This document shows positions 31,131 through 43,295 of a stretch of 64,000 bases of DNA, in pieces (the stretch's first letter is position 1; every line of letters begins with the position of its first letter). The notes under the pieces were generated by a model. It was not told the origin of the DNA, ran no database searches, and saw only the letters and a program-made list of their open reading frames with translations. Source of the DNA: Isoetes taiwanensis (Eukaryota > Streptophyta > Lycopodiopsida > Isoetales > Isoetaceae); assembly GCA_021234155.1 (NCBI GenBank), contig JAJEKV010000002.1, positions 23,574,942 to 23,638,941 on the forward strand, in the 5' to 3' direction. The position numbers were made by a program, and so were the translations under genes.

Positions 31131-33010
31131 TTCTGGTAGGTTATTTCTGGTAGATTTTGAGTCGAGATGTGTTTGCAGTGAAGGACTGGCCGCATGGAGA
31201 CGATGGCATGATGGAGGCTTCACCATGGCGGCAGTGGAATAAGAAGAGTCCATGAAAGGAAGAATTGGGCAAAAGAAGACGCACCCCAATTATAGGAACA
31301 GAGCAGGCAAGAGGCGTCTTTGCATGTGAACAATCTTTGAGTAGGCAGGTAAAGGATGGGATTTTGAGCGCACCAGAAGACATTCCGGCAGTTATAAACT
31401 TGAGCATGGCGGAGGCATCTTTTTGAAGGCAATGATGGCAAAGCATTGTTAAAAGGAGTATCCTTTCTTGAGAAGTTGGATGAAAGAAGAGTAGCGATGG
31501 CTTGTTGCTTGAGACTGGAGACTTCGGACCTGAGGCTTTTTGCTTGAAGGAAAATCGTTTCTTCTGTACTAATTATTGTCAGGGTTATGGCTTGTTTGAT
31601 TTTAATATGTCGGTGTTAGTTCAAAGTCATGACAATTATTTGTGTTGATTGATGAACAGTCTTGTCATGACATGATCCTATACAAGTTCCCATTTTAGAT
31701 TTGACTAGCGGAATTGTGTTAATCCTGAAAGGCATGCATTCTTTTCTCCATTTTGGTGATTTTAGTGATTGAAACAGCAAGGCTACAATGGCTACACGCA
31801 AAAAAAGCAAAGGATTGTGAAGTGTTAATACTAACAGACTTGTTATTGTGGCTATTTATAGTGATCTTCCAAAGATGATGTCATTTAATAGCCCGTTCAG
31901 AAAGCTATAGGTTCTACCCGCTTTGCTTGATTATGATGTCATCTCTTGTTCATCATCTATTGTACAAAGCTCAGCTTAATTGTTCTTCTTTTTCTCGAAA
32001 CCAAGGTAAAATAGTCATTTTTGGCAGAGCTCCCTGTTCATTCAGCAAGTCCAGTTTGCTGCATTCTTATGAGCTATGATGTTGATGGTCTTCCAGTTTG
32101 TTGCACTCTTATCAGCTATGATGTGGATGGTCCTCGTGGGCTGTGCTGTTGATGGTCTTCATGGGCTTCAATGGCAGCTTGAAATTCTGTCCATAGCTGT
32201 AATAGACTTTATGTTGTACTTACTTGTTCTTGTGATTCCAACCTATGTTATTAGCACAACTACACTGCTCGTTCCTTATGGAAGACGAACTCCTTTCAAA
32301 GCAAAAAAAATAGTTTATATGAATCCTGAATGATTGACTGCATCACTGATTTTAGACTATGGCCTCCAAATCTTAGATTGACGTGGAAATTGGGCTTTGA
32401 CCCCATCTTTTTTGCTCTATGGCCAGAGTTTGAGGATATAGTATATCCTCTGATATATTCTCTAGATCAACGGTCGTGCTTACAACACCTAAAAGTACAA
32501 ATTGAAGAATACAAATGATGTATCATTGTAGGGAAAATTACCAAATGCCACCTGGCCTATAAGGATCAAGACGCCCAGTTTTACAATGGTAGGGAACCGT
32601 GGAAATGGCTATTTTTGGGTTCTTGGGTTTTTGGCCATGTCTTTAGTTTCTTGCATTCTTCCTTGGAAGGTACCAGATTTGAATCCCTTTTGTAATATCC
32701 CTTGATGCTTATGGATGCAAGATTGCAGCATATATAGGCCTGCTCTTTTGACATCAAGAAAAAGTTCCTTCGATTTCGGTGGTCGAACAGCTAAGGGTTT
32801 TCTTTTTGTCTTCTGCTTACATCTTGTTGGCTGGTTCTTGAATTCGAAGCTTCGATCTTGAAGCTCTCTATGCTGATTATAAAGCTCTCAGCCCATCGAT
32901 TTCAATGAAGATATTGATCTAGGCACTGCAGTTCTATTTTTTAAGAGTGTATCAAGGACCAGTGTTTCATTATTTCAAAGAATTCATGCTCAAACTGTCT
33001 ACTGCTTGTT
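31131..33010. other. Stretch without a supported gene
   Basis: Short open frames only, for example 31446-31141 (minus, 101 codons) and 32076-32333 (plus, 85 codons, hydrophobic, over a local duplication of AGCTATGATGTTGATGGTC). None matches a family I can name. Confidence 0.4.
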
Positions 33011-33012
33011 AT

Positions 33013-33684
33013 CCTATTGTTACAAAATACCCTTATGTTATGACAAATTTTACCACGTACCCCTGAGTTTTGATAATATCCCAAGATGCCCTTGGTCAAA
33101 ATACAAAGTATTGTGTATCTAAAACTATTCAAATGCCCTTAAGATTTACATTAACTTCCCAAACGCCCTTAAGTTTTCTTTGAATTTCGTAAACGCCCTT
33201 GAGAACTAGAACGTGAGATTTCCTTCAAATTTTAAATGCTCAAAATTCACCAAATACACTTAGGCCTTGCATATGAGCAAACTCTGATCACTATTTCTTG
33301 ACTCCTACAAATCCTCTTTTTTTTTTTTTTTATTTGGCTACAATAAGTTGTTATTGTAAATTGGATCAAATTATTGCTTTCGACAAGACTCAAATTGCTA
33401 GAGGAAATCGATGGGCTGAAATCAAATTAATGAAATAGAAATTAATTTGGTGTCTTGCTTTCCTTTAAGGTACCAAGAATAGAAAATAGGCATCTTTGCT
33501 AAAAAGATGCAATGAATATCTGTTACAGAAGGGTATTCTATGAAATATGAAAAACTAGAGGGCATCAGGTGAAACTTAAAATTGTACAGAGGGATATACG
33601 TTGACCAAGGGCATCTCAGTAATTTGTTCAAACTCAGGGATATCTCGTGAAATTCGTCAAAACATAAGGGTATTTTGTAGTTAT
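33013..33684. mobile_element. Inverted-repeat element, about 670 bp
   Basis: TACAAAATACCCTTATGTTA then TGAC, CCCTGAGTTT and GATGCCCTTGGTCAA at 33013-33095 match the reverse complement of about 33600-33684 (TACAAAATACCCTTATGTTT, CCCTGAGTTT, GATGCCCTTGGTCAA). The arms are about 80 bp. Next to them are several further TGCCCTTAAG-type repeats. No target duplication and no transposase were seen. Confidence 0.65.
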
Positions 33685-33689
33685 TCCCT

Positions 33690-35160
33690 TTTTTTTCGCA
33701 TCGAGACTTGATGGGAAAAAGCTTCACATCATCTTTATTTTTGTTCATTTACTTGTCCTCCCTTTAGCCACTGCAGTTTCTTATCAGGAAATTAATAAGA
33801 CGTGGAGAATTGCCAATTGATACAGGAAGCAAAGGATGTTGTGGGAGCCCCATGCATTCCATTTTATAGCTCTCTCGACATGCTTGATGCAATTCCCAAG
33901 GAGTCTCTCTCTACTTTCATTCTCTAAATTAGCACATTTGAAGGTGTGAAAGTTTTGTGGCATGTGACCATTGTGTATTCAATGTATAAGTTTATTTGTT
34001 TCAGGTGTATTTATATACTTGATATTTCAGTCCAGGGTTCCCATCGTGTGGCTAAAACTTAGTCCCATTTGGTATATTCTAAGTTGGTCCTAAAGGGTTA
34101 TGATTTGGTATAGTTTGGACTAATAATAAAAAAGCTCTTCAAGTTTCAAAATTTGCCAATTAGCCCCATGTCATAATAACAAAGTATTGGTCGTGAATGT
34201 TAGAAAGAATAAGTAGTATCAAATACTACATTAATGGCAGTGGAATGTTACCTGACAAGGTTAGAAATGAACATAATGATATGCTTGTATGGAAGAGTTT
34301 GGCATTGGTATAGTCTTCTAGAGATTGAGATAATCATTTATCTCAATTGTTTGGAATTGACTAGTTTTAGTAGTTACAACTTACTGATAGGGGTAGGAAA
34401 AGTATATAATTCAAAGGAATAACTAGATCATGCTAGCATATCTCTTGATGTTACATTCATGAGCATCTGTAGGATGGTTTGGCAAGAATCGAAATAATGT
34501 ATAATGGAAGCTTAACAATCCAAAGGTTTGTAGATGAAAATGAATTAAATCGGGGATATAAATTGGAAAAGAATCGATTGGGCCAGATAAGGGCTCGATG
34601 TATGAAATATCTCTTGCAATAATGGAAGAAGAGGATGATGACGATTTTTTTGAATATACTATAAGGTTTTGCAATTGTAGAAAACGTATTGGGCAGATAA
34701 AATTGCTTTCTGAGATGAAATTGTATATGTCAAGTATCATTCTATTTTTTTGTCTATAATATAGAGATTTTTAATTTAGAGTTGTGTTAAAGGAAAGAGC
34801 ATAGGCTGACAGATTTGCTGAGGGCATTGGCACCAGCAAAACATAAAGTATCGAAAATCTTTGCCATGTATCGAGAATCTTTGCCATGTATCAGTTATCG
34901 TTAAAATATTTTCCAATTGTCATCTTTTGTTTCCTCCAGAATACAATGAACACAATAGCTATTAGCTTCTATCAGAAGAGAATGGATTAAGTGTGTTTTG
35001 CAAGCTCAACTGATTTTCCCAGGTTTTCTCTGTGGTATGTTGCAGTATGCACTGTGATTTTAGAAAGCAACTAGTTTAGCACAGGAGACTGATCTTGGAA
35101 CATATGGCATACTTTTGATCTTTAGTTTGCGTTGTCTTATGTTACTACGACTTTTTAGTT
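33690..35160. other. Stretch without a supported gene
   Basis: AT-rich. A small local duplication (ATCGAGAATCTTTGCCATGT) lies at 34848-34895. Open frames at 34234-34422 and 34740-34423 are short and unrecognised. Confidence 0.4.
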
Positions 35161-35167
35161 AGAGATA

Positions 35168-35314
35168 ATGGGCGCCCATAGGCCCTTACGCGGGGCCGGG
35201 TAAGGGCCTGGCGAGCCCGGCAGGGCGAGCCTGATCCGCACACCCCGTAAGGGCCTGCGGGCGCCCACGGGCTCGCCTGGCCCTTACCCTGCGTAAGGGC
35301 CTGTGGGCGCCCAT
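35168..35314. repeat. GC-rich hairpin element, 147 bp
   Basis: ATGGGCGCCCATAGGCCCTT, continuing ACGC, at the left is nearly the reverse complement of the right end (ATGGGCGCCCACAGGCCCTT). Inner pairs of GGGTAAGGGCC extend the arms to about 40 bp. The whole can fold on itself. Its GC content contrasts sharply with the AT-rich surroundings. Confidence 0.75.
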
Positions 35315-35321
35315 TTTCTCA

Positions 35322-35515
35322 CGTAAAGTTGGGGGGAGGGGGGGATATTTCTTGCCACATGGCCCCGTTGTAGCCACAGAACTTTGATTAATCCGTTATC
35401 TGCCAGCGTCGGAGGAGAGGAAGCCAGCATCGGAGGAGAGGAAGCCAGCTGCAGCAGATTATTTGTTTTAAGATTGCTTGAAATATGGCAAAATATTCTC
35501 CCCCCTAACTTTACG
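35322..35515. repeat. Inverted-repeat element, 194 bp, abutting the hairpin
   Basis: CGTAAAGTTGGGGGGAGG at 35322 pairs with the reverse complement of the right end (CGTAAAGTTAGGGGGGAG at 35515). ATATTTCTTGCCACAT corresponds to ATATTTTGCCATAT. Inside is a 21-bp tandem repeat based on GCCAGCRTCGGAGGAGAGGA. It starts 8 bp after the preceding hairpin element. Confidence 0.6.
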
Positions 35516-38155
35516 ATTATCTGGATGGATGGGGTCTGGATGTGATGAATCCGGATGACTTTATTTATCCTCCCCATCTTCCTTCTTTCCTTTCCCATTC
35601 GTCATTGCTTCAACCTCCTGTCGTTTTTGGGGGCCTCTTCCTTCTTCCTAAGATCTATAAGGATGCCAGTTTTTTTCAGAACAGGAATGTTTTCATTTTC
35701 CAACACATTAAAAGGCACAAGGTTGTGATGCTCGAACAGAAGACATTTCCATTCCTCTAATATCATGTTGCTGTTAAATCTTTGACGATAATCTGCGGCA
35801 ACGGATATGATACTCAAGTCTGGTGAAAACTAGATTGCCCGCGGGACTGAGGCATGCATCTACATGGGTGGGAGGAATTGGTCCAGGTGGGACCATTAAT
35901 GCTTTTGTTGATTGTGAACCTCCTTACAATGCTGGATTTAGTAGCCATGTCACTAGATCTAGTGGCAACTGACTACTAGTTCTCGATCCATCACAGATTT
36001 GGACTTAGCAGCCACGTCCACTAGATCTGTCTACTTGATCTGGAGCGGCCACGTCTACTAGATACGACAGGCCTAGCGGAATTCAAGTATGATTATTCCT
36101 TCTTATTATGATGGTGCTGTCGAGTATGGCACGGGTTCAAATCCCCTTTGGAATTGTGATTTGAGAGGATTGTATTCTGATTTACATATTGACTTGGAGC
36201 AATGGTTAAAGAAGACTTGGAGCAATGATTAAAGAATCATATGCTGAGGTGGAAAAGCTTGTTTGACCCCGTCACATATTTGGTCAAGGGTGTAGAATGC
36301 ATTAGAAGGATTATAATTGGGAATATTAAGGAAATCAAGGGTTGAAAACAAGTGATAATGTATGACTGATAAGAAATACTAAATCCGAGTTCCACTAAGA
36401 ATACAGATGACGGTGTAAGGATGATATTACATAGACCAGCGGTCCATATATGCTTAGAGTTACCTGACTCACGGGGCCCCTAAATAGATTCGTGAGGATC
36501 CATCCCATGGATTATGACCTTAAGAACCTAGATACCTTGATTTAAGGAATCAATGTGAAATAGTGGATGCTCCCTAAAAAGTATGAGAGGTTCAAGATGA
36601 CAAGATCATCCAAGATGTTTAATAGAGAGATACGTAATATTTTAACTGTAAGACGACAACAACGATGAATAAGTCATATAAGGGATGATAAAAGAAAGCT
36701 CGAATATAAGGTTTTACAATTATGGGACTTGCACGATTTGTTGGCCCCATATCATCATGACGGGGTTCGAAGACAACAACATTTAAAATCGATCAAAAAG
36801 TTAAAGTTCATGTGATAACCTTAGGAAATAATAATGTGATAGTGAAAAGACAGGGTTGATATAAGGAACGCAAAGAATGTTTAGCTGAACGAGCCTCTAG
36901 AAGCTTTGTTACTAACCTTTGGAATTTTGGTGTAATCCTATTAGGTATTACAATCTATTTACGTGACTAAAGTACCATAAGGCACCAAAGGGATTGTTGA
37001 AATACGTTGGTATCCCATTAAAACTTAGGTACCCTATACAATTCCAACATAGAGTTGGCCACCGACAATTTGGCAAGCCGATGGTTCAGCCATGTCATGA
37101 CTGGCACATGGGCATTAACTAATTTAAAGCAAAGTTCTAGCATTGTTGTGGGATGTTGACACAGGCTTACAATGTATGTACCATATATACGTGTGATATA
37201 AAATTTGGTGAAGTAATCTAGGTAGTGATACGGGGAGATAAAGGCAAGTGAACCCGAAGCCTACCACTGAAGGTTTGGGAGTCCGGCTGGAATGTGACTA
37301 CATATAATCTGCTAAGTACATGATGTAAGATGTTGTAGTTGGCATGCAAAATAAATGTCAACGGACAGCAGAATAAAAATCAAAATGATGGAGTTGAATA
37401 GTACTACAGTAAAGTCCGTGGTTGGTTGGCGAATAACAACCATTTTCTAGTAGCACGAATGTGTCCTACTTAGAATGCCAAAGACTAGACTTCAAACATG
37501 ATCCTCTCTTGAATCGCCTATAATTGGACCTAATGGTTTACAAGGAGTCGTAGTCGAAGTAATAGGAAAATAACTTCGTGCGTTGCATCAAATGTGGATA
37601 TGAAGGAAAAAATACAAAAACGCAAGGCAGGCGCTCTGAGGACTCTAGCTAACTCACGATTCTCGAGAAGGTCCACTTGATAAAATAGGACATGACTATA
37701 AGTATGTCAAATCATTCGTAATGCCATATCAGTGGCGTGACATCATCACAGAACAACCTAATGACTAACAATTCTATGGTCTATGACGACTTTACGCATA
37801 TTTGTAACCTTGGAATATAGACTGTTATATCATAAGACATATAATAGTGGCTTAGAAGACAACAATAGTGTTAAAGAATATTTGAAGGATTAAATTGTTT
37901 GATTATCCTACGGAAGAAGAATTTGTTGTATCTCACAACCAAAGAGTTAATTCTATATATTGTATCAAGTGTATAGTTAATGAGCAATGTTGGAATTAAT
38001 ACGCAACAGCCTTCAAGGGCCAAGGTAAAGAGGATCCACCATAGCCATAGAGAACATAATGAAGAAAAAAAATGAAGGACCACTATTCATTATGTTTAGG
38101 CCACTTGGATGGAAAGGTTATTACCTTCTCAAATTTTGGATGAGTTGCATGACTT
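35516..38155. other. 2.6-kb stretch without a supported gene
   Basis: Few and short open frames. One tRNA-box-B-like phrase GGGTTCAAATCCCC occurs at 36143. CACGTCYACTAGAT is repeated near 36015 and 36048. The overall look is of an old retroelement decayed beyond recognition, but no protein motif was confirmed. Confidence 0.4.
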
Positions 38156-38159
38156 GAGA

Positions 38160-39800
38160 AGTGCTCCATACTGACAGGCCTCACAATCTGTCTAGGCCTT
38201 CTGGAATGGAGTTCTTGTTCGGCCTATATGCACTGCTCAAGGAAACAAGGCATCCCATCCCATCTTCAGAGGCTCCCAACTGTCTTAGTCTTTTCCACAA
38301 CTTTTTCCGACGCACGTCAAAAGCCTTTGCAAAGTCGATGAAGCAGCAATAGAGATCCTGGCAACGGTTCCTCCCGTCCTCAACCAAAGCCTGGAGTGTG
38401 AATATGTAGTTGACGTTGGAGTGTCGAGGTTTAAATCTTGCCTGTGTAAATGCTCGCACTTCTGTCTCCTCCACCCACATCGTCAACTGCTGTTCAAGGA
38501 TGTTGGCCATCAATTTTGCAAACCATGAACTGACCATGATTGTTCTGTAATTGGCTGGGTTATGTGGGTCTCCTGCTAGTAGCCCATTGTTGAAGAAATC
38601 CTTCCTGTAATGCCCTGTTAAATAGTGCAGTCAGGATGAGCAGCTCTGCTTGCATAATGTTCAAATCTGCCAGGGTGCCATTGAGGAGATGCTGCAGGCC
38701 ATGAGTGACATCCGCCTCTATGATTTTCAAGGCCTTGCTACTCTATGAAGGTACCTCTGCTCGAATCCCAGGAGGATCATAGAGCTGGTGCAAGTATTGT
38801 ACCCATTGATCCAGACTAATATTTGCTATAGGCTGTAGAGGTTTGACGACACCTTTCTCTAGAATGTCGTGGGGTGCATGTTCAAGAGGTAAAACATTTT
38901 TCTCTGATGCTACCTTTCTTTCCTTTCACAAAAAGAAAGTATTGTCTGATCATGACGGGTTCGATGACCTGTCAAAGCCAGCGCTTGAGCTCCCTGCATT
39001 CAGCATCAAACCACTGGTCATGGGAAAAGGTCGTAATTCTTGACTTCCTTCGTTGACAGCCTCTGCCAAAGCATCTCTCCGCGGCAGTCATAACACTATG
39101 ACCAACTGGCCAGTCTGTTGTTGTAGCATGGGGAGCTACAGAATTTCATCTCAGTTGGCTACTAGCATCTGGGAATAAGTCTCCACGCGGTTATAATCCA
39201 GATGCAATTGGTGTAGCCAGCGGATAGTGCCCAGTGTGCCAAAATATTGCAGATAACCAAGTCAAAGATGTTGCACATCTGAAGCAATTGTCGGCCATGA
39301 CGTTTGATCTGGTGAGCTCCGTCGGCTAATGTTCATGACCAAGTAGTATTTATCGGACGAAGAAAACTTCATGAGTTGTTCTATTTCTGCGCATGTATTG
39401 AAGTCTTCTAGCAACATAACCTGACTTAACTGTCCGTACAACTATATGTCATCATATAGATCGACATGCCTATCCATATTTGGGCTGTATTTGTAGAATT
39501 GGGGCTTTGCATGCAAAAAGTAGCATGCTGCCAAAAAAAGGCTGTTGCCACTACAATTCTGCACTCGGACCCAGATGATGTCAAGCTTATGCGGTAGTAG
39601 CAGGCGATACCTCCATGTTCCCGTTTGCCCGTTCACTCATTGAACAATAAGTGGTGCTGATATCCTGGTAGGTCCAGTATCATGTGCCCAGCATGTGTCC
39701 AGGTTTCCATAAGGAAGATGAGATCTGTATCTACAATGATGGAGTTGAGACTATCTCCTTCTAATAAGGGATGCCCCTGCAATTCCAGAAGACCATACGC
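38160..39800 (-). pseudogene. Second LINE: endonuclease and reverse transcriptase relic
   Basis: Reading leftwards on the minus strand there is an endonuclease-like part (ETWTHAGHMILDLPGY near 39700; LDIIWVRVQNCSGNSLFLAA near 39560), a connecting region with many stops (TFSHDQWFDAECRELKRWL near 39000) and a reverse transcriptase piece. The latter runs NPANYRTIMVSSWFAKLMAN, then QARFKPRHSNVNYIFTLQAL and DLYCCFIDFAKAFDV (38580-38280). This is palm-domain motif order, but the catalytic FADD region is missing at the left end. Multiple frameshifts and stops. The sequence style differs from the 1-4134 LINE, so it is another clade. Confidence 0.75.
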
Positions 39801-40930
39801 AAGCACTGTCCCCTTTTGATGCTGGGGTTAGCAGCACTAGCAAGGGGGATGGCATCAATGTGCTATGCAGGAGCAGCAGGAGTGGCAGAAATAGCAGCAA
39901 CACCCGAAAGTTTGTCAGGACGTGCAATGGACAAAGTGGGAGAAGCAGCAGTCGCATGCTCAGCAGAAATGGCTGCGGCAGGAGCAGCAGTATCAGTATC
40001 CGCTTCAACAGTAGGTGTAGCAGCGACTCTGGGACCCAAGGACCCAAGTAGCAGTCGTGATAGCAACATTTCGAGAAGTTTTACCAGCTCTGTGCATTGC
40101 ATTTCTGACCTCACAGTTGGATGGCCTGAACACTTGCGCTTTGCCTTGGACTCATGCCACTGCACCTCCAGTGCGGTTAATGGTCTGCACATGAGCTAGC
40201 TCCCTTTTACGTTGCTCCTGTTACTGAGGATGAGGTTATGATCGATATAAATTGATGTACTATGTACCCTTCAGTTTCACCCTCTAACGTAGTATGACGT
40301 CTCTTACCTGTGCATCGACAACTGTGAATTTGACAATGCATGGGCGATCTGGATGCTGAACTCCATGATGGTTAGTCCGAGCAAAATGTATGGGAGCATG
40401 AAACCTCATGTGTGACAGGACTATTATGTGGAGCTGCTCAATGAGGTGCCCTCCCCTCTACTTTAGAAAGGCTTCGAACCACCTCATTGTGTCTCCCGCG
40501 ACCCTGCTCCTATTGCTCGATGAGCAGCGAGGCAATGTTCCCTGTCCACACATGTTGATGGCTGCCTACTGGGAGCTTCTTGCTGATTGCATTGAGCCCA
40601 TAGTTGCAATTGGGAGGGGTAGCATTTATATGAGCTGGAGCAGTCGTTGCAGCTTGCTGAGTGGCCTTCCCCCCTGTAGTTGAGAGCTCTTGCTGGAACC
40701 TGTTTTGCCGTGCCAGTTCACGCACACATTGTTGGAGCTACTTTTGAGCCTCTGCGTGGAGGCCTTTGCCCTACTGAGTGACTGCAGCTCGCAACCCTCA
40801 TACCTCTGATTCTGCCTATTTGCCCTATGCTCCAATTGTTGTTGTTTGGAGGCCATCTCTGTTTCCTTAGCCGAGTGTTCCTGCATATGTAGAGGGCTAA
40901 AACATAGTAATGTTATTTTTTTCTTCATCT
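39801..40930 (-). pseudogene. Probable 5' part (ORF1 region) of the second LINE
   Basis: Minus-strand open pieces at 40928-40626 (glutamine-rich, ASKQQQLEHRANRQNQRYEG), 40725-40510 and 40192-39863 (VQWHESKAKRKCSGH, then an Ala/Thr-rich tail) are basic and low-complexity, as is common in LINE ORF1 proteins. No zinc knuckle or RRM was confirmed. Assignment rests on position upstream of the endonuclease relic. Confidence 0.4.
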
Positions 40931-41124
40931 ATCAATAATTTCCCTCACACTGCCAATTCAACAACCAACCTAACATATTCTCCAAGCCTGCCCTGACTGC
41001 TGGCTTCACTATAGAGCTGGGATAAATGCTTTAGCATAAAAACCTTACAAAAAAATGTTGTACTAGAAAAGATACCTCCAGTTTAGTTAAAAAAATCAAC
41101 GCCATAGAAACAACTTTCCTAGAA

Positions 41125-41371
41125 CAAATGCCAGAACTACCTTTTCTAAATTGGAAATGTACACAGTGGAATATAATTAACCTGCTTCATCTATCCTTCA
41201 ACATCAAGTCCTTTGGATGAAGAACAACTAGGTTTTGCTTTTCCAAGAACGAAAGGGCCAGAAGTACTTTTCTAAATTGGTATTAATCCAAATGTACGCA
41301 ATCAATTACTGGAATATTAACTTGCTTCATCTATCCTTCAACATCAAGTCCTTCGAACGAACAAGAACTAA
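41125..41371. repeat. Imperfect direct duplication upstream of the Usp-domain gene
   Basis: About 105 bp at 41125-41231 (CTTTTCTAAATTGG, then TTCATCTATCCTTCAACATC and AAGTCCTT) recurs at 41267-41371 with small indels. It lies 260-500 bp upstream of the start codon, so both copies would be in the promoter. Confidence 0.75.
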
Positions 41372-41627
41372 TATAAAATGTGTCCGAGAATGAATTGACC
41401 GACCTTCCAAACTCGAAACAATGTAATTTTGGCATTGAACATCCATGCACTTCTAGTAAATTCTTACTGCTCGGTCAAGCCATTCGTCACAGATATGCCA
41501 CAGAATATTCCATCACAACGCCCTTACATTTAATAAGAAAATATCTCTTCATGCCCCTGTATCAAAAACTCGCTCTGTATAGTTTGATGAAGTGCTAAAC
41601 AGAGTTGATTAGGGTTGTAGATTTGCT

Positions 41628-43295
41628 ATGGAGGCAGCCTCATCCATGCTTGCACCAACAGCAACACAGGCAGTACGAGTAAGGCCCATAATGCCTTTAG
41701 CCATGCAGTCTGCACCTGGAGCTTCCTTTAGAGGCCATCGTCTTGTCCAAACCAGACCAGTTCGAGGTGCAGTTCTTATCCATTTCCCTTTCCCTTTTCA
41801 TGATCAATCTTGGCATTCGTTACATAAATATTAGCTTTGCTGCAATTGATGAGTAATGAGTTTGGCTGCATTCTCAGCTGCCCCGATATTCTTTTGCGTT
41901 TTTCTATTTTTCACAGTCAGGGTGTAAGTGACTGCATTACTGTTTTGGTTCTTGGCAGCACGAGCAGGATCGTCTACAGATGAAAATTCTATTAAAGCTA
42001 CCCCAATAACAGATTTCAAGCATGTATTATTACCAATAATGGACAGAAATCCGTATCTGTCTGAGGGTACTCGGCAGGTGAGTTGGTCTTGTTGTTGTAG
42101 GCATTTTCTTTTCTTGTTCTTTAGAAACTTTTGTTAATGCAGCTTCAGGCTTTAACAAATTGATCCATACAGCCTGTATGAAGCATTAGCTGCATTGCAC
42201 CTATAAAATTTTAAAGGATTACGTTCTTTTGCTCAAAGTGCTAGTGATGCTCCAGGATAGGGAGATTTAATAGTACCATTTTGATGGAAATTAGGTTTAG
42301 TTATATCTTATACAGATTTTGAGTTATGAAGTGTGTAAATTACTTCAATAGCAAAGCAAAAATTTGGGATGTTTAGACTGCAAGTAGATAGTCTCCCTTA
42401 CAGCGTAGTAGCAAGCCTATCGGGAGTTTGAAAAAAATTGTTCTTTTTGTCTTTTGTTGTGTTACTGATGCTATCCCTGCAATTGAGAAATATCAGGGGC
42501 ATTATGTAAAAGAAATTGCAGGGCCATGGACATGGAATAGATTGGTTGTTCACATGAAAGTGATAAGTAACCTATGTGCAAACTTGATATTTCCAGCATA
42601 TAAACGTAAGCCAAACTAATAATTTCAAGAGGAACATGTAGTTCATGGAAGATTTTGGTGTTGTCAATATGATTTATAGCAATTCCAAAGGATCATTGCT
42701 TCTCTCAAAGACAACATAGAACTTGTGTTCTATTTCTTTCTAGGTTAATGGACCTGAAAGAAATTTTGATGCTATTTCTTACTGTTTCTGGATAGGCTAC
42801 ATCCACGACAACCACTCTAGCCAAGAAATTTGGTGCTAGTATCACTGTGGTTGGTAAGACTTGAGTTTTATTGGTTTGGAATTGTTGTGAAACAAGTTAT
42901 GTGAGTTCCAATGTAAAATAAATTTTTGTAGTCATGGCATTTTATGTTTTCCTTCAGTTATAGATGAAGATACAAAGGAGTCCATAGAAGACCACGAGTT
43001 GCGCATGAAGAATATTCAGTGGCACCTTGCTGAAGGTACAGATCAAATAATTTGATTATGAATTTCTTGATATCAATGTTCATTCTTGTTTTATAATATA
43101 GGAGGCTTTGAGGAGTATGGGTTGTTGGAAAAACTAGGGGAAGGCAAAAAGCCCGCAGCTGTAATAGGAGAGGTTGCCGATGATATGGGATTGGATCTTG
43201 TGGTTTTAAGCATGGAAGCAATGCATTCAAAGCATATTGATGGAAATCTTTTAGCAGAGTTTGTTCCGTGTCCTGTGCTACTGCTACCCCTTTAG
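41628..43295 (+). CDS. Plastid-type universal stress protein (Usp) domain protein, five exons
   Basis: Exons 41628-41766, 41959-42077, 42796-42853, 42958-43035 and 43102-43295. All introns are GT...AG and all phases join, giving 588 nt and 195 residues. The first 46 residues are rich in Ala, Ser, Pro and Arg with few acids (MEAASSMLAPTATQAVRVRP), as in a chloroplast transit peptide. From about residue 60 (FKHVLLPIMDRNPYLSEGTR) to the end (LLAEFVPCPVLLLPL) it has the alpha/beta fold pattern of Usp/adenine-nucleotide alpha-hydrolase-like proteins. GGFEEYGLLEKLGEGKKP and GEVADDMGLDLVVLSMEA are the most conserved-looking parts. The ATP-loop pattern G-x2-G-x9-G-S/T of classical ATP-binding Usp proteins is not evident, so nucleotide binding is uncertain. 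AATAAA at 43485 may be the poly(A) signal. Likely a soluble stromal protein of unknown precise role. Confidence 0.88.

Noticed and set aside
30114-31242. Long Phe/Pro/Ser-rich minus frames and Lys/Gly/Glu-rich plus frames
   Set aside because: Same artefact in the second polypurine tract.
35516-38155. Gypsy-type retrotransposon body
   Set aside because: Suggestive phrases only; translation of several segments gave no RT, RNase H or integrase motif.
40990-41020. Left end of the second CACTA element (CACTATAGAGC at 41009)
   Set aside because: It matches only the first 7 bases of the right terminus and is flanked by TTC, not TAG.
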